Shown here one piece after another: positions 16,658-26,191 of a DNA stretch of 64,000 bases. Under the pieces are notes generated by a model. That model was not told where the DNA came from. It searched no databases and was given only the letters and a program-made list of their open reading frames with translations. The DNA lies in the NCBI GenBank assembly GCA_947489425.1, contig CANLDL010000002.1, positions 930,001 through 994,000 of the forward strand. The letters run 5' to 3'. A program made the position numbers and the translations under genes. Position 1 is the stretch's first letter. Each line of letters begins with the position of its first letter. The stretch comes from an uncultured Pseudomonadales bacterium. Lineage in GTDB: Bacteria; Pseudomonadota; Gammaproteobacteria; Pseudomonadales; Cellvibrionaceae.

Positions 16658-17945
16658 TAAAAAAATAAGTACGATTGATCTCGTCAACAAAAATTTAAAA
16701 AAGCGCTACCGAGCCGAAAAACGTTTCCAAGCTTATGGAATACTGTCAATTTGTTTCGGTTTGATGTGCTTGGTTTTTTTGTTTACCGACATCATCAGCA
16801 AAGGTACGAGAGGGTTTTTCTACCATTACTTACCTATAGAGATTCATCTTGATGCTGAGATTTTAGGCATTACAGATACCAACGATATCAATCAAATTTT
16901 AGCTGCAGATTACTCGACTCTTGTTAAAAAAAGAGTCTATGAAATCTTCGAAGCTAAAAAACGCAAAGAAAAGAAAAACGCACGTAAGCTTATAGCTATT
17001 GATGCCACAGGCTACAGAATACAGGCTCTATTAAAAACCAATGCCGCTGCATTGCTGGGTACGACAATTACTGTTAATGCTTTGGTTGATGATAAAGTTG
17101 ACTTTTACTTGAAGCGTTTGGGTGAAAAAGGTGATCCCGGTACTGAGTATTTTAATGAAGCACAGCTACTGCTTATTGGTCAGTTACTTGAGAGAGAAGA
17201 AGGCGGCATTACCAAAAGTCTTAATAAAACATTCTTTACTTCGGGCGATTCGGCCCAGTCTGAAGAAGCGGGTATTTTGAGTGCATTTATGGGCTCACTA
17301 TATTTATTGCTTGTCACTTTTTGCCTGTCGTTTCCCATTGGTATTGCAACGGCTGTTTACCTTGAAGAGTATGCACCCAAAAATAAATGGACAGACCTAA
17401 TCGAGATTAATATCAATAATCTTGCAGCAGTCCCCTCCATTATTTTTGGTCTGCTGGGTTTAGCAGTGTTCTTGGCATTTTTTGGGTTTCCACGGTCAAC
17501 GCCGTTGGTAGGTGGCTTTGTCTTAACTTTAATGACATTGCCAACCATTATTATATCGAGTCGTGCAGCGATTAAAGCCGTGCCGCCTTCCATTCGTGAG
17601 GCAGCCTATGGCATTGGTGCATCTAAAATGCAGGTAACCATTCATCACGTAATTCCATTAGCGATGCCTGGTATGTTAACCGGTACTATTATTGGTTTGG
17701 CTCAAGCTCTAGGCGAGAGCGCACCCTTATTAATGATAGGCATGGCGGCGTTTATTCCTGATATTCCTACAAGTGTGACAGACCCATCGACAGTTTTACC
17801 CATGCAGATATTTCAATGGTTTAGAAACGCAGATGCAGGTTTTAGTGAAAAGGCTTCGGCGGCAATTTTAGTACTCATTATATTTTTGGTGATGATGAAT
17901 GCGTTGGCTGTTTGGGCGAGATCAAGATTAGAACGCAGATGGTAG
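16650..17945 (+). CDS. pstA: Phosphate ABC transporter permease PstA
   Basis: Partner permease of PstC, 431 aa from ATG 16650. Its C-terminal core has the EAA loop AVPPSIREAAYGIGASKMQVTIHHVI and the LGESAPLLMIG segment typical of PstA. Between the first transmembrane helix (about residues 28-46) and the core lies a ~165-residue mostly hydrophilic insert, probably periplasmic, making it much longer than E. coli PstA (296 aa). The start overlaps pstC by eight bases. The inserts in both permeases suggest they contact each other or an extra partner; this is inference. Confidence 0.93.
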   Translation: MTDKKISTIDLVNKNLKKRYRAEKRFQAYGILSICFGLMCLVFLFTDIISKGTRGFFYHYLPIEIHLDAEILGITDTNDINQILAADYSTLVKKRVYEIFEAKKRKEKKNARKLIAIDATGYRIQALLKTNAAALLGTTITVNALVDDKVDFYLKRLGEKGDPGTEYFNEAQLLLIGQLLEREEGGITKSLNKTFFTSGDSAQSEEAGILSAFMGSLYLLLVTFCLSFPIGIATAVYLEEYAPKNKWTDLIEININNLAAVPSIIFGLLGLAVFLAFFGFPRSTPLVGGFVLTLMTLPTIIISSRAAIKAVPPSIREAAYGIGASKMQVTIHHVIPLAMPGMLTGTIIGLAQALGESAPLLMIGMAAFIPDIPTSVTDPSTVLPMQIFQWFRNADAGFSEKASAAILVLIIFLVMMNALAVWARSRLERRW

Positions 17946-17988
17946 AGTAGCTCCGCGCATTATAAAGTGGTGTAGGGTAATATTGTGA

Positions 17989-18831
17989 ATGAATGTACAG
18001 GAAGCAATTGTGGAAAATAATACAATTACCGATGTAAATGACATCAAAGAAACTGTTGGTATCCCATTGGTGGAGAATGCCAAAATGTCGATGCGTGATG
18101 TCGATGTATTTTATGGCGAAAAACAGGCTATTTTTGGTGTTAATCTTGACATAGGTGTGAATGAAGTCATTGCAATGATTGGCCCATCGGGTTGTGGTAA
18201 ATCAACCTTTTTACGCTGCCTTAATCGTATGAATGACACCATTGAGATTTGTAAAGTTAATGGCCAGCTTCATCTTGAAGGACAAAATATTTATGACCCT
18301 AAACTTGATGTTGTACCGTTAAGGGCACGTGTAGGCATGGTTTTCCAAAAGCCTAACCCCTTTCCAAAATCAATTTATGATAATGTTGCTTACGGCCCAC
18401 GTATTCATGGATTAGCCGCTAGACGCGCTGATATGGATGAAATTGTAGAAACTAGCTTGCGCAAAGCGGGTCTATGGGAAGAGGTTAAAGACCGGCTGCA
18501 CCAACCTGGTACGGGTTTATCAGGTGGTCAGCAGCAGCGCCTATGTATTGCGAGGACCATTGCGGTTAGCCCAGAAGTGATTTTAATGGATGAGCCTTGC
18601 TCTGCACTGGACCCTATTGCCACGGCTAAAATAGAAGAGCTAATCGATGAGCTGAGTGAAAACTTTACTATCGCCATTGTGACGCATTCTATGCAGCAGG
18701 CTGCTCGTGTTTCTCATCGAACAGCTTATTTTCACTTAGGTAAATTAGTGGAAGTTAATGAGACTGAAAAAGTATTTACAAACCCCGATCATAGCCTGAC
18801 GGAAGCATATATTACGGGCCGTTTTGGTTAA
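17989..18831 (+). CDS. pstB: Phosphate ABC transporter ATPase PstB
   Basis: ATPase of the phosphate importer, 280 aa including a ~30-residue N-terminal extension. Walker [10 protein letters not shown], the PstB-type [17 protein letters not shown] segment, signature LSGGQQQR and Walker [14 protein letters not shown] are intact. It lies 43 bp after pstA and 51 bp before phoU in the same operon. Confidence 0.96.
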   Translation: MNVQEAIVENNTITDVNDIKETVGIPLVENAKMSMRDVDVFYGEKQAIFGVNLDIGVNEVIAMIGPSGCGKSTFLRCLNRMNDTIEICKVNGQLHLEGQNIYDPKLDVVPLRARVGMVFQKPNPFPKSIYDNVAYGPRIHGLAARRADMDEIVETSLRKAGLWEEVKDRLHQPGTGLSGGQQQRLCIARTIAVSPEVILMDEPCSALDPIATAKIEELIDELSENFTIAIVTHSMQQAARVSHRTAYFHLGKLVEVNETEKVFTNPDHSLTEAYITGRFG

Positions 18832-18882
18832 CTCATATGGAACGTTTACAAATACTTATAATGTATTTTGCTGGAGATTTTT

Positions 18883-19602
18883 GTGGATAAACTAAATATC
18901 GATCAACACATTTCGCAACAATATAATGCGGTACTCGATGATTTGAAAACAGAATTCCTAGAGATGGGAGGCATTGTCGAACAGCAAATCATTGATTCTG
19001 TTAAAGCGATTACAAAACTAGACACTGAACTCGCTGAAAAAGTGTTATCAATTGAGAGTAAGGTTGATGATCGCGAGATGGCACTGGATGATTTGTGTGT
19101 ACAAATTATTGCTAGACGTCAACCGACTGCTTCTGATCTAAGGTTGGTTATGTCGATATCTAAAGCGACTCGTGACCTTGAACGTATGGGTGATGAGGCG
19201 AAAAAGATCGCACAAATGGCTATATTGATTAGTGAAAATGGTGAGATGCTTGACGGTTTTGGCGAATTAAAAAACCTTGGCCGCCGTGTGCAACAAGTTG
19301 TTAGTGATACCTTAACTGCCTTTGCGCGTTATGATGTTAATACTGCATTGCAAATTGCCGAAGAAGATAAAGCGATTGATGAAGAGTACGATATCGCGAT
19401 GCGTGTACTCATTACTTACATGATGGAAAATCCACGTAATATTTCTCGCGCGATGAACATCACTTGGGCTTTGCGTGCACTAGAGCGTATTGGCGATCAT
19501 GCGGAAAATATTGCAGAGCATATTATCTATTTGGTTAAAGGCTTGGATGTTAGGCATAAAACTATCTCTGAGATGGAAGAAGAAGTTCGTCCTGAAAAAT
19601 AA
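18883..19602 (+). CDS. phoU: Phosphate signalling protein PhoU
   Basis: Cytoplasmic negative regulator linking PstSCAB to the PhoR sensor. The protein (239 aa) is two repeated three-helix bundles, each with a metal-binding acidic motif (ERMGDEAKKIA and ERIGDHAENIA). GTG 18883 lies 6 nt after CTGGAG and is favoured over an upstream TTG at 18868. It is the last gene of pstC-pstA-pstB-phoU and is followed by a strong terminator. Confidence 0.95.
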   Translation: MDKLNIDQHISQQYNAVLDDLKTEFLEMGGIVEQQIIDSVKAITKLDTELAEKVLSIESKVDDREMALDDLCVQIIARRQPTASDLRLVMSISKATRDLERMGDEAKKIAQMAILISENGEMLDGFGELKNLGRRVQQVVSDTLTAFARYDVNTALQIAEEDKAIDEEYDIAMRVLITYMMENPRNISRAMNITWALRALERIGDHAENIAEHIIYLVKGLDVRHKTISEMEEEVRPEK

Positions 19603-19627
19603 ATTGTGCTAGAGCCATCGTCTACCG

Positions 19628-19658
19628 AAAGCCACAATAGTTACTATTGTGGCTTTTT
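19628..19658. terminator. Bidirectional terminator between phoU and the M48 protease gene
   Basis: 13-bp perfect stem AAAGCCACAATAG (19628-19640) / CTATTGTGGCTTT (19644-19656), TTA loop, with T-runs on both strands. It serves the convergent phoU and protease genes. Confidence 0.92.
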
Positions 19659-19683
19659 ACCTTAAATATCAAGCAGCTAGTAA

Positions 19684-20940
19684 TTACCGTGCTTTGACAC
19701 CTAGTTTTTGCATACGAGCTGTTGCCCGTTCGCCCATCTCTCCACCTGCGCTTGCCGCTTGTTGATAATACTGAATAGCTCGCTGCCTATTATTATTATG
19801 TTCGGCGATTTCGCCAAGAAAAAAACTAGAGGCCTGTACAGGTAATATCCCGTGACTTATCAATAAATCCTGTTTGGCTTTTTGATATTGCCCCATTTCG
19901 TTATAGAGTATACCTCTGTGCAAATGCGTTTGAAAATATTTAGGCTCTAAATTAACCGCCTTATTAAAGGCGCTGAGTGCTTGCTTGTCTTTATTCTCAA
20001 GGTTTAATAACCTCCCCTTGGTTATATGAAAGCGAGCTTCTCTAGGCTGCTTTTTGATTGCCTGATTAACCAGGCTGAGAGCCTGCGTCCAATTTTCTTC
20101 TCCGGCAGCCTTGAGAGCAGCGGTATGTTTATCGTAAGCCGGTTTATCTCTACGTAGCTGTCTCGTTGCCCTTAAAAAAGCTGTTTTATTGCGCTTACCT
20201 TTGGGTAGGGTTTGTGCCCGTTGCCGGTTTTTTATAATACGTTCCTCGGACGGTGGGTGGCTTGCAAAAAAGGCACTGAACCGATCTGCTGTCCTGCCTT
20301 TAGATAAAGAAAGTAGGGTTTGTTGTAACTCAACTGCCCCATAGGGGTCATAGCCCTCGGCAACCATATAGTTAATACCATAATGATCTGATTCCAGCTC
20401 ATTCGAGCGACTATAAAATGCTTGTGCACCTCTTGATCCCAGTCCGACACCTTGCCTCAAAAAACCATTGCTGGTTTGGCTTTGTGCAATCGTTGATAGC
20501 AAGCCAATACCCAAATTGGTCGCATGTTGTTCAGCACCATGGCGTGCGGCGGCGTGTACAACCTCGTGAGCAAGCACAGCGGCCAGTTGTGATTCATCTT
20601 CAAGTAAAGTCAGTAAACCTCGATTAATAGCTATTTTACCGCCAGGCAGGGCCCATGCATTAGGTACATCGCTATTGAGTACAGTAAATTCGTAGGGTAA
20701 ATTGGGCTGGGCACTACGTTTTGCCAATCGCTGCCCGACACTATTGACATAAGCGTTGAGTGATTTGTCGATAACATAGCTACCCCCCTGAGACTGCTGG
20801 CTAGGGGCATACTGTTGGCGGCCTATACTTATCTCCTGAGCTTGGCTCATAAAGGTGATCTGCCGCTTGCCGGTGACAGGATTCGTTCCACAGGCTGTCA
20901 CTATTAACAGCATAAATGAAGATAATAGAAGTAAGCGCAT
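19684..20940 (-). CDS. M48-family lipoprotein metalloprotease with TPR repeats
   Basis: Envelope zinc protease, 418 aa. A lipobox (LLIVTAC) puts the mature N-terminus on a membrane, probably the outer one. The M48 domain (about 30-240) has the HEVVHAAARHG zinc motif and the third ligand glutamate in NELESDHYG. TPR-like helices follow (about 270-400; GRLLNLENKDKQALSAFNKAV and further repeats). This layout resembles BepA/YfgC, which degrades stalled LPS-assembly and outer-membrane proteins, but BepA itself is not a lipoprotein. It is transcribed towards phoU and ends at the shared terminator. Confidence 0.88.
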   Translation of the reverse strand: MRLLLLSSFMLLIVTACGTNPVTGKRQITFMSQAQEISIGRQQYAPSQQSQGGSYVIDKSLNAYVNSVGQRLAKRSAQPNLPYEFTVLNSDVPNAWALPGGKIAINRGLLTLLEDESQLAAVLAHEVVHAAARHGAEQHATNLGIGLLSTIAQSQTSNGFLRQGVGLGSRGAQAFYSRSNELESDHYGINYMVAEGYDPYGAVELQQTLLSLSKGRTADRFSAFFASHPPSEERIIKNRQRAQTLPKGKRNKTAFLRATRQLRRDKPAYDKHTAALKAAGEENWTQALSLVNQAIKKQPREARFHITKGRLLNLENKDKQALSAFNKAVNLEPKYFQTHLHRGILYNEMGQYQKAKQDLLISHGILPVQASSFFLGEIAEHNNNRQRAIQYYQQAASAGGEMGERATARMQKLGVKAR

Positions 20941-21017
20941 AAACAGTCCTTAATTACGTATAATAGCTACAAATGTATGTTTACTGATAATGATTTGCTT
21001 TAAAAGAGGTTTAACTT

Positions 21018-21794
21018 GTGCTGATTCTTATTTCACCCGCAAAAACATTAGATTATGAAACACCACCAACGACTAAAAAGTCAACCCAACCGGCGATGCT
21101 CGATGACTCGCAAGTGCTAATAGATGAGTTGCGTGATCTAGCGCCACAGGATATATCCACCTTGATGCATATTAGCGATAAGTTGGGCACCCTAAATTAC
21201 GACCGTTATCAAACTTGGTCACAGCCTTTTAGTAAAGATAATGCTAAACAAGCTGTATTGGCATTTAAGGGTGATGTTTATACAGGCTTAGACGCTGAGT
21301 CCTTAAATACTGATGAGCTTAGCTTTGCTCAAAAGCATTTGCGTATCTTGTCAGGCCTTTATGGCCTGTTAAGGCCGCTTGACCTGATGCAGCCTTATCG
21401 CTTGGAGATGGGGACTAAATTTGCCAATAGCCGAGGTAAAAACCTGTATGAGTTCTGGGGCAATCGCATTACTGATGCCATCAATAAGCAGCTAAAATCC
21501 TTAAAAAGTGAGGAAATTGTTAATTTAGCATCAAACGAGTATTTTAAATCTGTAAAGATTAAAGAGCTAAATGCGGAGCTAATTACGCCTATTTTTAAAG
21601 ATAAGAAAAATGGGCAGTACAAAATTATTAGCTTTTATGCAAAAAAGGCGCGGGGCCTAATGAGTGCATATGCCATTAAAAATAATATCTCAAAGGCATC
21701 GCAATTAAAGAAATTTGATTTAGAAGGTTACTCTTTTAATGCTTCTTTGAGCGAAGGTAACAATTGGGTCTTTACACGAGAGGAGCAGGGTTAG
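21018..21794 (+). CDS. yaaA: Peroxide stress resistance protein YaaA
   Basis: DUF328 family protein of 258 aa. It opens with the diagnostic [12 protein letters not shown] and carries [22 protein letters not shown] and [15 protein letters not shown]. In E. coli YaaA lowers free iron under peroxide stress and binds DNA. GTG start with AGAGG upstream. It is flanked by the protease gene (divergent) and the small lipoprotein (convergent, 10-bp gap). Confidence 0.93.
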   Translation: MLILISPAKTLDYETPPTTKKSTQPAMLDDSQVLIDELRDLAPQDISTLMHISDKLGTLNYDRYQTWSQPFSKDNAKQAVLAFKGDVYTGLDAESLNTDELSFAQKHLRILSGLYGLLRPLDLMQPYRLEMGTKFANSRGKNLYEFWGNRITDAINKQLKSLKSEEIVNLASNEYFKSVKIKELNAELITPIFKDKKNGQYKIISFYAKKARGLMSAYAIKNNISKASQLKKFDLEGYSFNASLSEGNNWVFTREEQG

Positions 21795-21804
21795 CCTCTT
21801 CTTG

Positions 21805-22140
21805 CTATTTAGCCTTATTTTTCTGCTGTCTTAATTGTCTTGCCTTTAAGGCAGCTTCCCATTGCTTAAACTCTGCATAAACTTGACCACCAGGGTCGTT
21901 TTCACGACGCCACTTTTTGTAGTCAGAAAATGATGCGGGCTTCGATTTATCGGCAACAAAACGTTTTGTTTTTTTGGTTGTGATCGTTGTTACGCCTGTT
22001 CTTGGGTTCTCTATCTCACTGATAATTTCCGGTGCTTTATTATCAACAGGCATTGGTCGAGGTTGAGGCGAGCGTGAAAAATAAGAGCAGCCTGAAACAA
22101 GCAATGTGGTCAATAATATTAAGGTAAATGTACGTATCAT
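21805..22140 (-). CDS. Small lipoprotein, paralogue of the one at 14050-14418
   Basis: Predicted lipoprotein of 111 aa, unknown function. MIRTFTLILLTTLLVSGC is a signal with lipobox VSGC. The mature part is basic and proline-rich at first, then ends in FSDYKKWRREN...VYAEFKQWEAAL, matching the C-terminal pattern of the lipoprotein downstream of the porin (F..[FY]KxWRR, then Y..[FW]..[FW]). An in-frame start nine codons upstream is possible, but ATG 22140 gives a normal lipoprotein signal. It is divergent from pstS across the Pho-box promoter region. Confidence 0.72.
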   Translation of the reverse strand: MIRTFTLILLTTLLVSGCSYFSRSPQPRPMPVDNKAPEIISEIENPRTGVTTITTKKTKRFVADKSKPASFSDYKKWRRENDPGGQVYAEFKQWEAALKARQLRQQKNKAK

Positions 22141-22324
22141 TTGAGTAACTCTGATGCTAATAAGCATATGATGATAGTGTTTTGGCGCAATATAGCTATC
22201 TAATACACTATTTGGATTAAATCATTAATAATTGGGCAATAGTAATGATCTGAGTACACGGTGTAAAGTGCCTAGGCTTCTCTTGGGCATATCTAAGCAT
22301 AGAATTGTGTCTATTATTACAAGG

Positions 22325-22343
22325 TTGTCATCTTAGTGTCACA
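22325..22343 (+). promoter_or_regulatory. Pho box upstream of pstS
   Basis: TTGTCATCTTAGTGTCACA is a close match to the PhoB consensus (two GTCA cores 11 bp apart). TACTAT (22353-22358) follows after 9 bp as minus-10, the same geometry as at pstC. The start codon lies ~93 bp downstream. Confidence 0.88.
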
Positions 22344-22435
22344 ATTGCTGATTACTATAGCTCCGAATTCGATAAATATGCATAGCTTGTATTTAACTAC
22401 TACATTTGAATAATATTGTTAATTGGAGACTTTCC

Positions 22436-23488
22436 ATGAAAAAACTAAGTTCTGCTGCTTTCATTGCAGCTGCAGTATTAACAGTCAGTACAGGTGCACA
22501 GGCTGCACGTGACAACATTAGCATCGTTGGTTCATCGACTGTTTTCCCTTTTGCGACGACCGTTGCAGAGAAATTTGGTAAAACAACGACATTTAAGACA
22601 CCAACTATCGAATCTACCGGTTCTGGTGGTGGTGCTAAGCTATTTTGTAATGGTGTTGGCGTTTCTCACCCAGATATCACCAATGCTTCTCGTCGTATGA
22701 AGCAGTCTGAATTTGAAAAATGTACTGCTAATGGCGTAAAAGTTGTTGAAGTACTTGTAGGTTTTGACGGCATCGTTGTTGCTAACTCTAAAAAATCAGA
22801 GCAGTTAAGCCTTACTCGTAAAGACTTATTCCTAGCGCTAGCGAAAGAAGTGCCAAATCCAAGTGGTAGCGAGACTCTTATCTCTAACCCATACAAAACT
22901 TGGAAAGAGGTTAACCCAACTCTACCTAATATTGCTATTGAAGTATTAGGCCCACCACCGACTTCTGGTACTCGTGATGCGTTTGCAGAGCTGGCAATGG
23001 AAGGTGGCTGTAAGAAATTCCCATTCATCAAAGCAATGAAGAAGAAAGACAAGCAAGCCTATAAAGCAGTTTGTCATACAATCCGTGAAGATGGTGCTTA
23101 TGTTGAAGCAGGCGAAAATGACAACCTAGTTGTTCAGAAGCTTGAAAAGAACCCAGATGCTCTAGGTATTTTTGGTTTCAGCTTCCTTGAAGAAAACTCT
23201 TCAAAGGTTCAAGGTTCATTAGTAGAAGGCGTTGCTCCAGAGTTTGAGACAATCGCTGAGAAGAGCTACAAAATCTCTCGTCCACTATACTTCTACGTTA
23301 AGAAAAATCACGTAGGTGTTGTACCTGGTATCGAAGAGTATGTTGCTGAGTTCACTAAAGAGTCAACTTGGGGTGAAGATGGTTACCTTCCAGAGCGTGG
23401 TATGATTCCACTATCTGACGACTTACGCAAAGAGTTTGCTGCTAATGCTAAGTCTCTTCGTGAAATGCAACTAAGCGATTTTAAGTAA
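22436..23488 (+). CDS. pstS: Phosphate ABC transporter periplasmic binding protein PstS
   Basis: Periplasmic phosphate-binding protein, 350 aa, feeding PstCAB. MKKLSSAAFIAAAVLTVSTGAQA is the signal peptide. VGSSTVFPFATTVAEKF and ESTGSGGGAKLFCNG hold the phosphate-loop serines and threonines; PPPTSGTRDAF is the second loop. GGAGA precedes ATG 22436. Regular codon use suggests strong expression. Unusually it is not next to pstC but 3.9 kb beyond phoU, with its own Pho box and terminator. Confidence 0.93.
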   Translation: MKKLSSAAFIAAAVLTVSTGAQAARDNISIVGSSTVFPFATTVAEKFGKTTTFKTPTIESTGSGGGAKLFCNGVGVSHPDITNASRRMKQSEFEKCTANGVKVVEVLVGFDGIVVANSKKSEQLSLTRKDLFLALAKEVPNPSGSETLISNPYKTWKEVNPTLPNIAIEVLGPPPTSGTRDAFAELAMEGGCKKFPFIKAMKKKDKQAYKAVCHTIREDGAYVEAGENDNLVVQKLEKNPDALGIFGFSFLEENSSKVQGSLVEGVAPEFETIAEKSYKISRPLYFYVKKNHVGVVPGIEEYVAEFTKESTWGEDGYLPERGMIPLSDDLRKEFAANAKSLREMQLSDFK

Positions 23489-23534
23489 TAGGAATTGAAA
23501 TAGAAGTTATTAGCCCTCTATCCTATTAGTCTTG

Positions 23535-23564
23535 AAAGCCCTGTATTTTTACAGGGCTTTTTTT
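23535..23564 (+). terminator. Terminator of pstS
   Basis: 11-bp stem AAAGCCCTGTA (23535-23545) / TACAGGGCTTT (23550-23560), TTTT loop, then a T-run. Confidence 0.93.
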
Positions 23565-23642
23565 ATGCCTAGCGTTTTATTTGCAAATAATAAAACAGCC
23601 CTATAGAGTATCTAGCGAACCTTCAATTAAATAGATATTTCC

Positions 23643-24239
23643 ATGGAAAAGCCCTTCTCAGTTGCTTGCGAAAAAAACAGTGCTACCATTTTAAGCGAGC
23701 TTTCCAGGCTTCTTATAAATACTCAATCTGTATTAGAAATTGGTAGTGGTACAGGTCAGCATGCCACTTACTTTTCTCGCCATTTAAGCCACCTTATTTG
23801 GCAGACAAGCGATGTGATTGATAATCATGCGGGTATCAATATGTGGGTGGGTGATGCGGGTCTAGATAATTTATTGGCTCCGGTTGTTTTTGATGTCACA
23901 CAAGAACAGGGGCTTACTAAAAAATACGATGCAATTTTTATGGCCAATACACTGCACATAATGCCTTGGGATGTTGTGGTTCAGTGTATTAAAAAGTCCT
24001 CCCAAGTTCTGAATAACAATGGACTGCTTGTGGTATATGGCCCTTTTAACTATGGTGGAGCTTTCACCAGCGAAAGTAATGCAGGTTTTGATCAGTGGTT
24101 AAAAGAGGCTGACTCTCGGCGAGGTATTCGAGACTTTGAACGGGTTAACGATGAAGCCATAAAACGCCGTTTCTCTTTAATAGAAGATAATGCAATGCCT
24201 GCGAATAATCGCTTGTTGGTTTGGCGATACGAAGGTTAG
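23643..24239 (+). CDS. DUF938 family class I SAM-dependent methyltransferase-like protein
   Basis: 198 aa. The SAM-binding motif I is VLEIGSGTGQHATYF (about residues 35-49) and NTLHIMPW sits at the motif IV position. The N-terminal KPFSVACEKNSATILSEL is characteristic of DUF938. The substrate is unknown in this family. It lies three bases before the TRIC-like gene and is probably co-transcribed with it. Confidence 0.82.
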   Translation: MEKPFSVACEKNSATILSELSRLLINTQSVLEIGSGTGQHATYFSRHLSHLIWQTSDVIDNHAGINMWVGDAGLDNLLAPVVFDVTQEQGLTKKYDAIFMANTLHIMPWDVVVQCIKKSSQVLNNNGLLVVYGPFNYGGAFTSESNAGFDQWLKEADSRRGIRDFERVNDEAIKRRFSLIEDNAMPANNRLLVWRYEG

Positions 24240-24242
24240 ATT

Positions 24243-24869
24243 ATGTCGTTTACTATCGTTGAGTTTTTAGATTTCTTCGGTATTGCCATTTTTGCAGTGT
24301 CTGGTGCATTGACAGCAAGCTATAAAAAACTCGATATATTTGGTGTACTTGTTGTTGCTCTCATCACCTGTTTAGGTGGCGGTACAGTTAGAGACTTACT
24401 ATTGAATGCTCATCCCATTATCTGGATAGAAAATACTTATTATCTTTGGGTGGGCTGCGCTGCTGGGCTATTTACTTTTATTGTTGTTAAATATCACCGA
24501 CTACCCATGCGTATTTTAGAAGTTTGCGATGCTATTGGGCTCGCTTTTTTTACCATTGCGGGTATACAAAAAGCACAGTTGCTTGGATTCTCGCCAGAAA
24601 TTAGCTTAATTATGGGGATATTTACCGGTGTTGTTGGTGGTATTTTGCGAGATGTATTGTGCAATGATATACCACTTATTTTTCATAAAGAAATCTATGC
24701 GTCGGCAGCTATTACAGGAGGCCTGTTATTTTTAATTTTACAATTAGCGGGTGTTCCAGATGGTTTTTCAGTGGCCTTGGGTATGTTAGCAATACTGGCC
24801 TTACGTATAGCTGCAATTTTTATGGGTTTGTCCCTACCCCGTTTTTTATTTAGCAACAATAAACCATAA
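24243..24869 (+). CDS. TRIC/UPF0126-family membrane protein (YicG-like)
   Basis: Seven-helix inner-membrane protein, 208 aa, made of two UPF0126 repeats. Each contains a glycine-rich kink (CLGGGTVRDLLL and GVVGGILRDVLC) with the conserved RD pair. Bacterial relatives of the trimeric intracellular cation channel conduct monovalent cations; others are implicated in amino-acid transport. The actual substrate is not deducible. Confidence 0.88.
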   Translation: MSFTIVEFLDFFGIAIFAVSGALTASYKKLDIFGVLVVALITCLGGGTVRDLLLNAHPIIWIENTYYLWVGCAAGLFTFIVVKYHRLPMRILEVCDAIGLAFFTIAGIQKAQLLGFSPEISLIMGIFTGVVGGILRDVLCNDIPLIFHKEIYASAAITGGLLFLILQLAGVPDGFSVALGMLAILALRIAAIFMGLSLPRFLFSNNKP

Positions 24870-24898
24870 GCTTTCAATAAAAAGTAACCGAATTTTAT

Positions 24899-26044
24899 TT
24901 AATCGCTAACATCTGCTTTAAAGGGCAGGCGCTCGCTTGCGTGCTCTATATAGGCGTATATCTCTTTGGTTTCAGTCTCTATAAAGTGTTTGATGGCATC
25001 GTAAAATACAGGGTTTACTATTGAGTGATGTGAATAGGTTGGCACTGGTGTAAAGCCTCTCTGTATTTTATGCTCGCCCTGCGCACCGGGGTCAAAACGT
25101 TTGATATTGTGTTTAATGGCATATTCTATACCTTGGTAATAACAAGCTTCAAAATGTAGATGATCGTATTCATCTTTACACCCCCAGTAGCGCCCATATA
25201 ACACATCGCTATCTTTAAAATACAGTGCGGCAGCAATAATATCATCGCCTCTTGTTGCCTGTACCATTACTAGGTGTTCACTTAAACTCTTTGATAGTAA
25301 AGGGAAAAAGTCTTTGGTTAGGTAACCTTGTCGCCCGCTGCGCTTATAGTAGGTGAGGTGATAAAACAGATAAAAATATTGCCAGTCTTGCTCTGAAATT
25401 TCTGTGCCTGTTTTAACCGCTAAGGTAATATTTTGCTCGTAAACTTTGCTGCGTTCCTTTTTTAAATTTTTTCTTTTTCTTGATGTAAAGCTTTCGAGAA
25501 AATTATCAAAGTCTTTGTAATTTCTATTCAGCCAATGATACTGGCAACCTGTGCGTTTTAAATAAATTTCCTTATCAAAAAAAGGCTCGGCTTTTTTGGT
25601 GGTAAATAAAAAGTGACTCGATGAAGCTTTTAGTCTTTCGGCCTCTGCATTAATAGATTCAAATAAAAACTGCGTTATTAGTTTTTGATCGTCATTATCG
25701 ACAATTGCCCACCGAGGGCCAGTCGCCGGTGTAAAAGGTATAGCATTTAATAATTTTGGATAGTATTCATGGCCGTGGCGGTGAAAGGCATCGGCCCAAG
25801 CCCAATCAAAAACATATTCACCATAGGAGTGATATTTTAAAAACAATGGCATGATAGCAATTATTTTTTCACCACCTTTAATAACTGCGTGATGGGGTTG
25901 CCAGCCGGTTTTACGTACAGTGCTGCCGCTGTTCTCTAGTGCTGCAAAAAACTCATGGCGTAAAAATGGATAGTCGGTGCCAGATAATTTATTCCAAGAT
26001 GCTGAGTCGATATCATTGATACTTGAGAGAAACTGGCAGTGCAT
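24899..26044 (-). CDS. FemAB-like / DUF482 GNAT-fold protein
   Basis: 381 aa, soluble. The N-terminal YPFLRHEFFAALENSGS, then PLFLKYHSYGEYVFDWAWADAF and FTPATGPRW, are hallmarks of the DUF482 (FemAB-like) family, with a double GNAT fold. RYWGCKDEYDHLHFEACYYQGIEYAI and FDPGAQGEHKIQRGF are the conserved second half. Relatives are annotated as peptidoglycan-biosynthesis acyltransferases by fold only; the substrate is unknown. It is transcribed after cytochrome c', with a long inverted repeat between them. Confidence 0.85.
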   Translation of the reverse strand: MHCQFLSSINDIDSASWNKLSGTDYPFLRHEFFAALENSGSTVRKTGWQPHHAVIKGGEKIIAIMPLFLKYHSYGEYVFDWAWADAFHRHGHEYYPKLLNAIPFTPATGPRWAIVDNDDQKLITQFLFESINAEAERLKASSSHFLFTTKKAEPFFDKEIYLKRTGCQYHWLNRNYKDFDNFLESFTSRKRKNLKKERSKVYEQNITLAVKTGTEISEQDWQYFYLFYHLTYYKRSGRQGYLTKDFFPLLSKSLSEHLVMVQATRGDDIIAAALYFKDSDVLYGRYWGCKDEYDHLHFEACYYQGIEYAIKHNIKRFDPGAQGEHKIQRGFTPVPTYSHHSIVNPVFYDAIKHFIETETKEIYAYIEHASERLPFKADVSD

Positions 26045-26128
26045 AGATGAGGCGGGCTATAAATGATGGATTAACAAACAGTGACTTGAGAAGGTAATGC
26101 TTGGAGTATTGTATTTGAAAGATATACG

Positions 26129-26178
26129 TCATTGTTGACTAAAAGACCCATGATTTTGTTCCTTCCAGTCAACAATGA
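26129..26178. other. 12-bp inverted repeat with 26-nt loop
   Basis: TCATTGTTGACT (26129-26140) / AGTCAACAATGA (26167-26178), a perfect stem in the gap after the cytochrome c' gene. There is no U-run, so it may be an mRNA 3'-end or processing hairpin rather than a classic terminator. Confidence 0.5.
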
Positions 26179-26191
26179 TCAATAAACCAGC

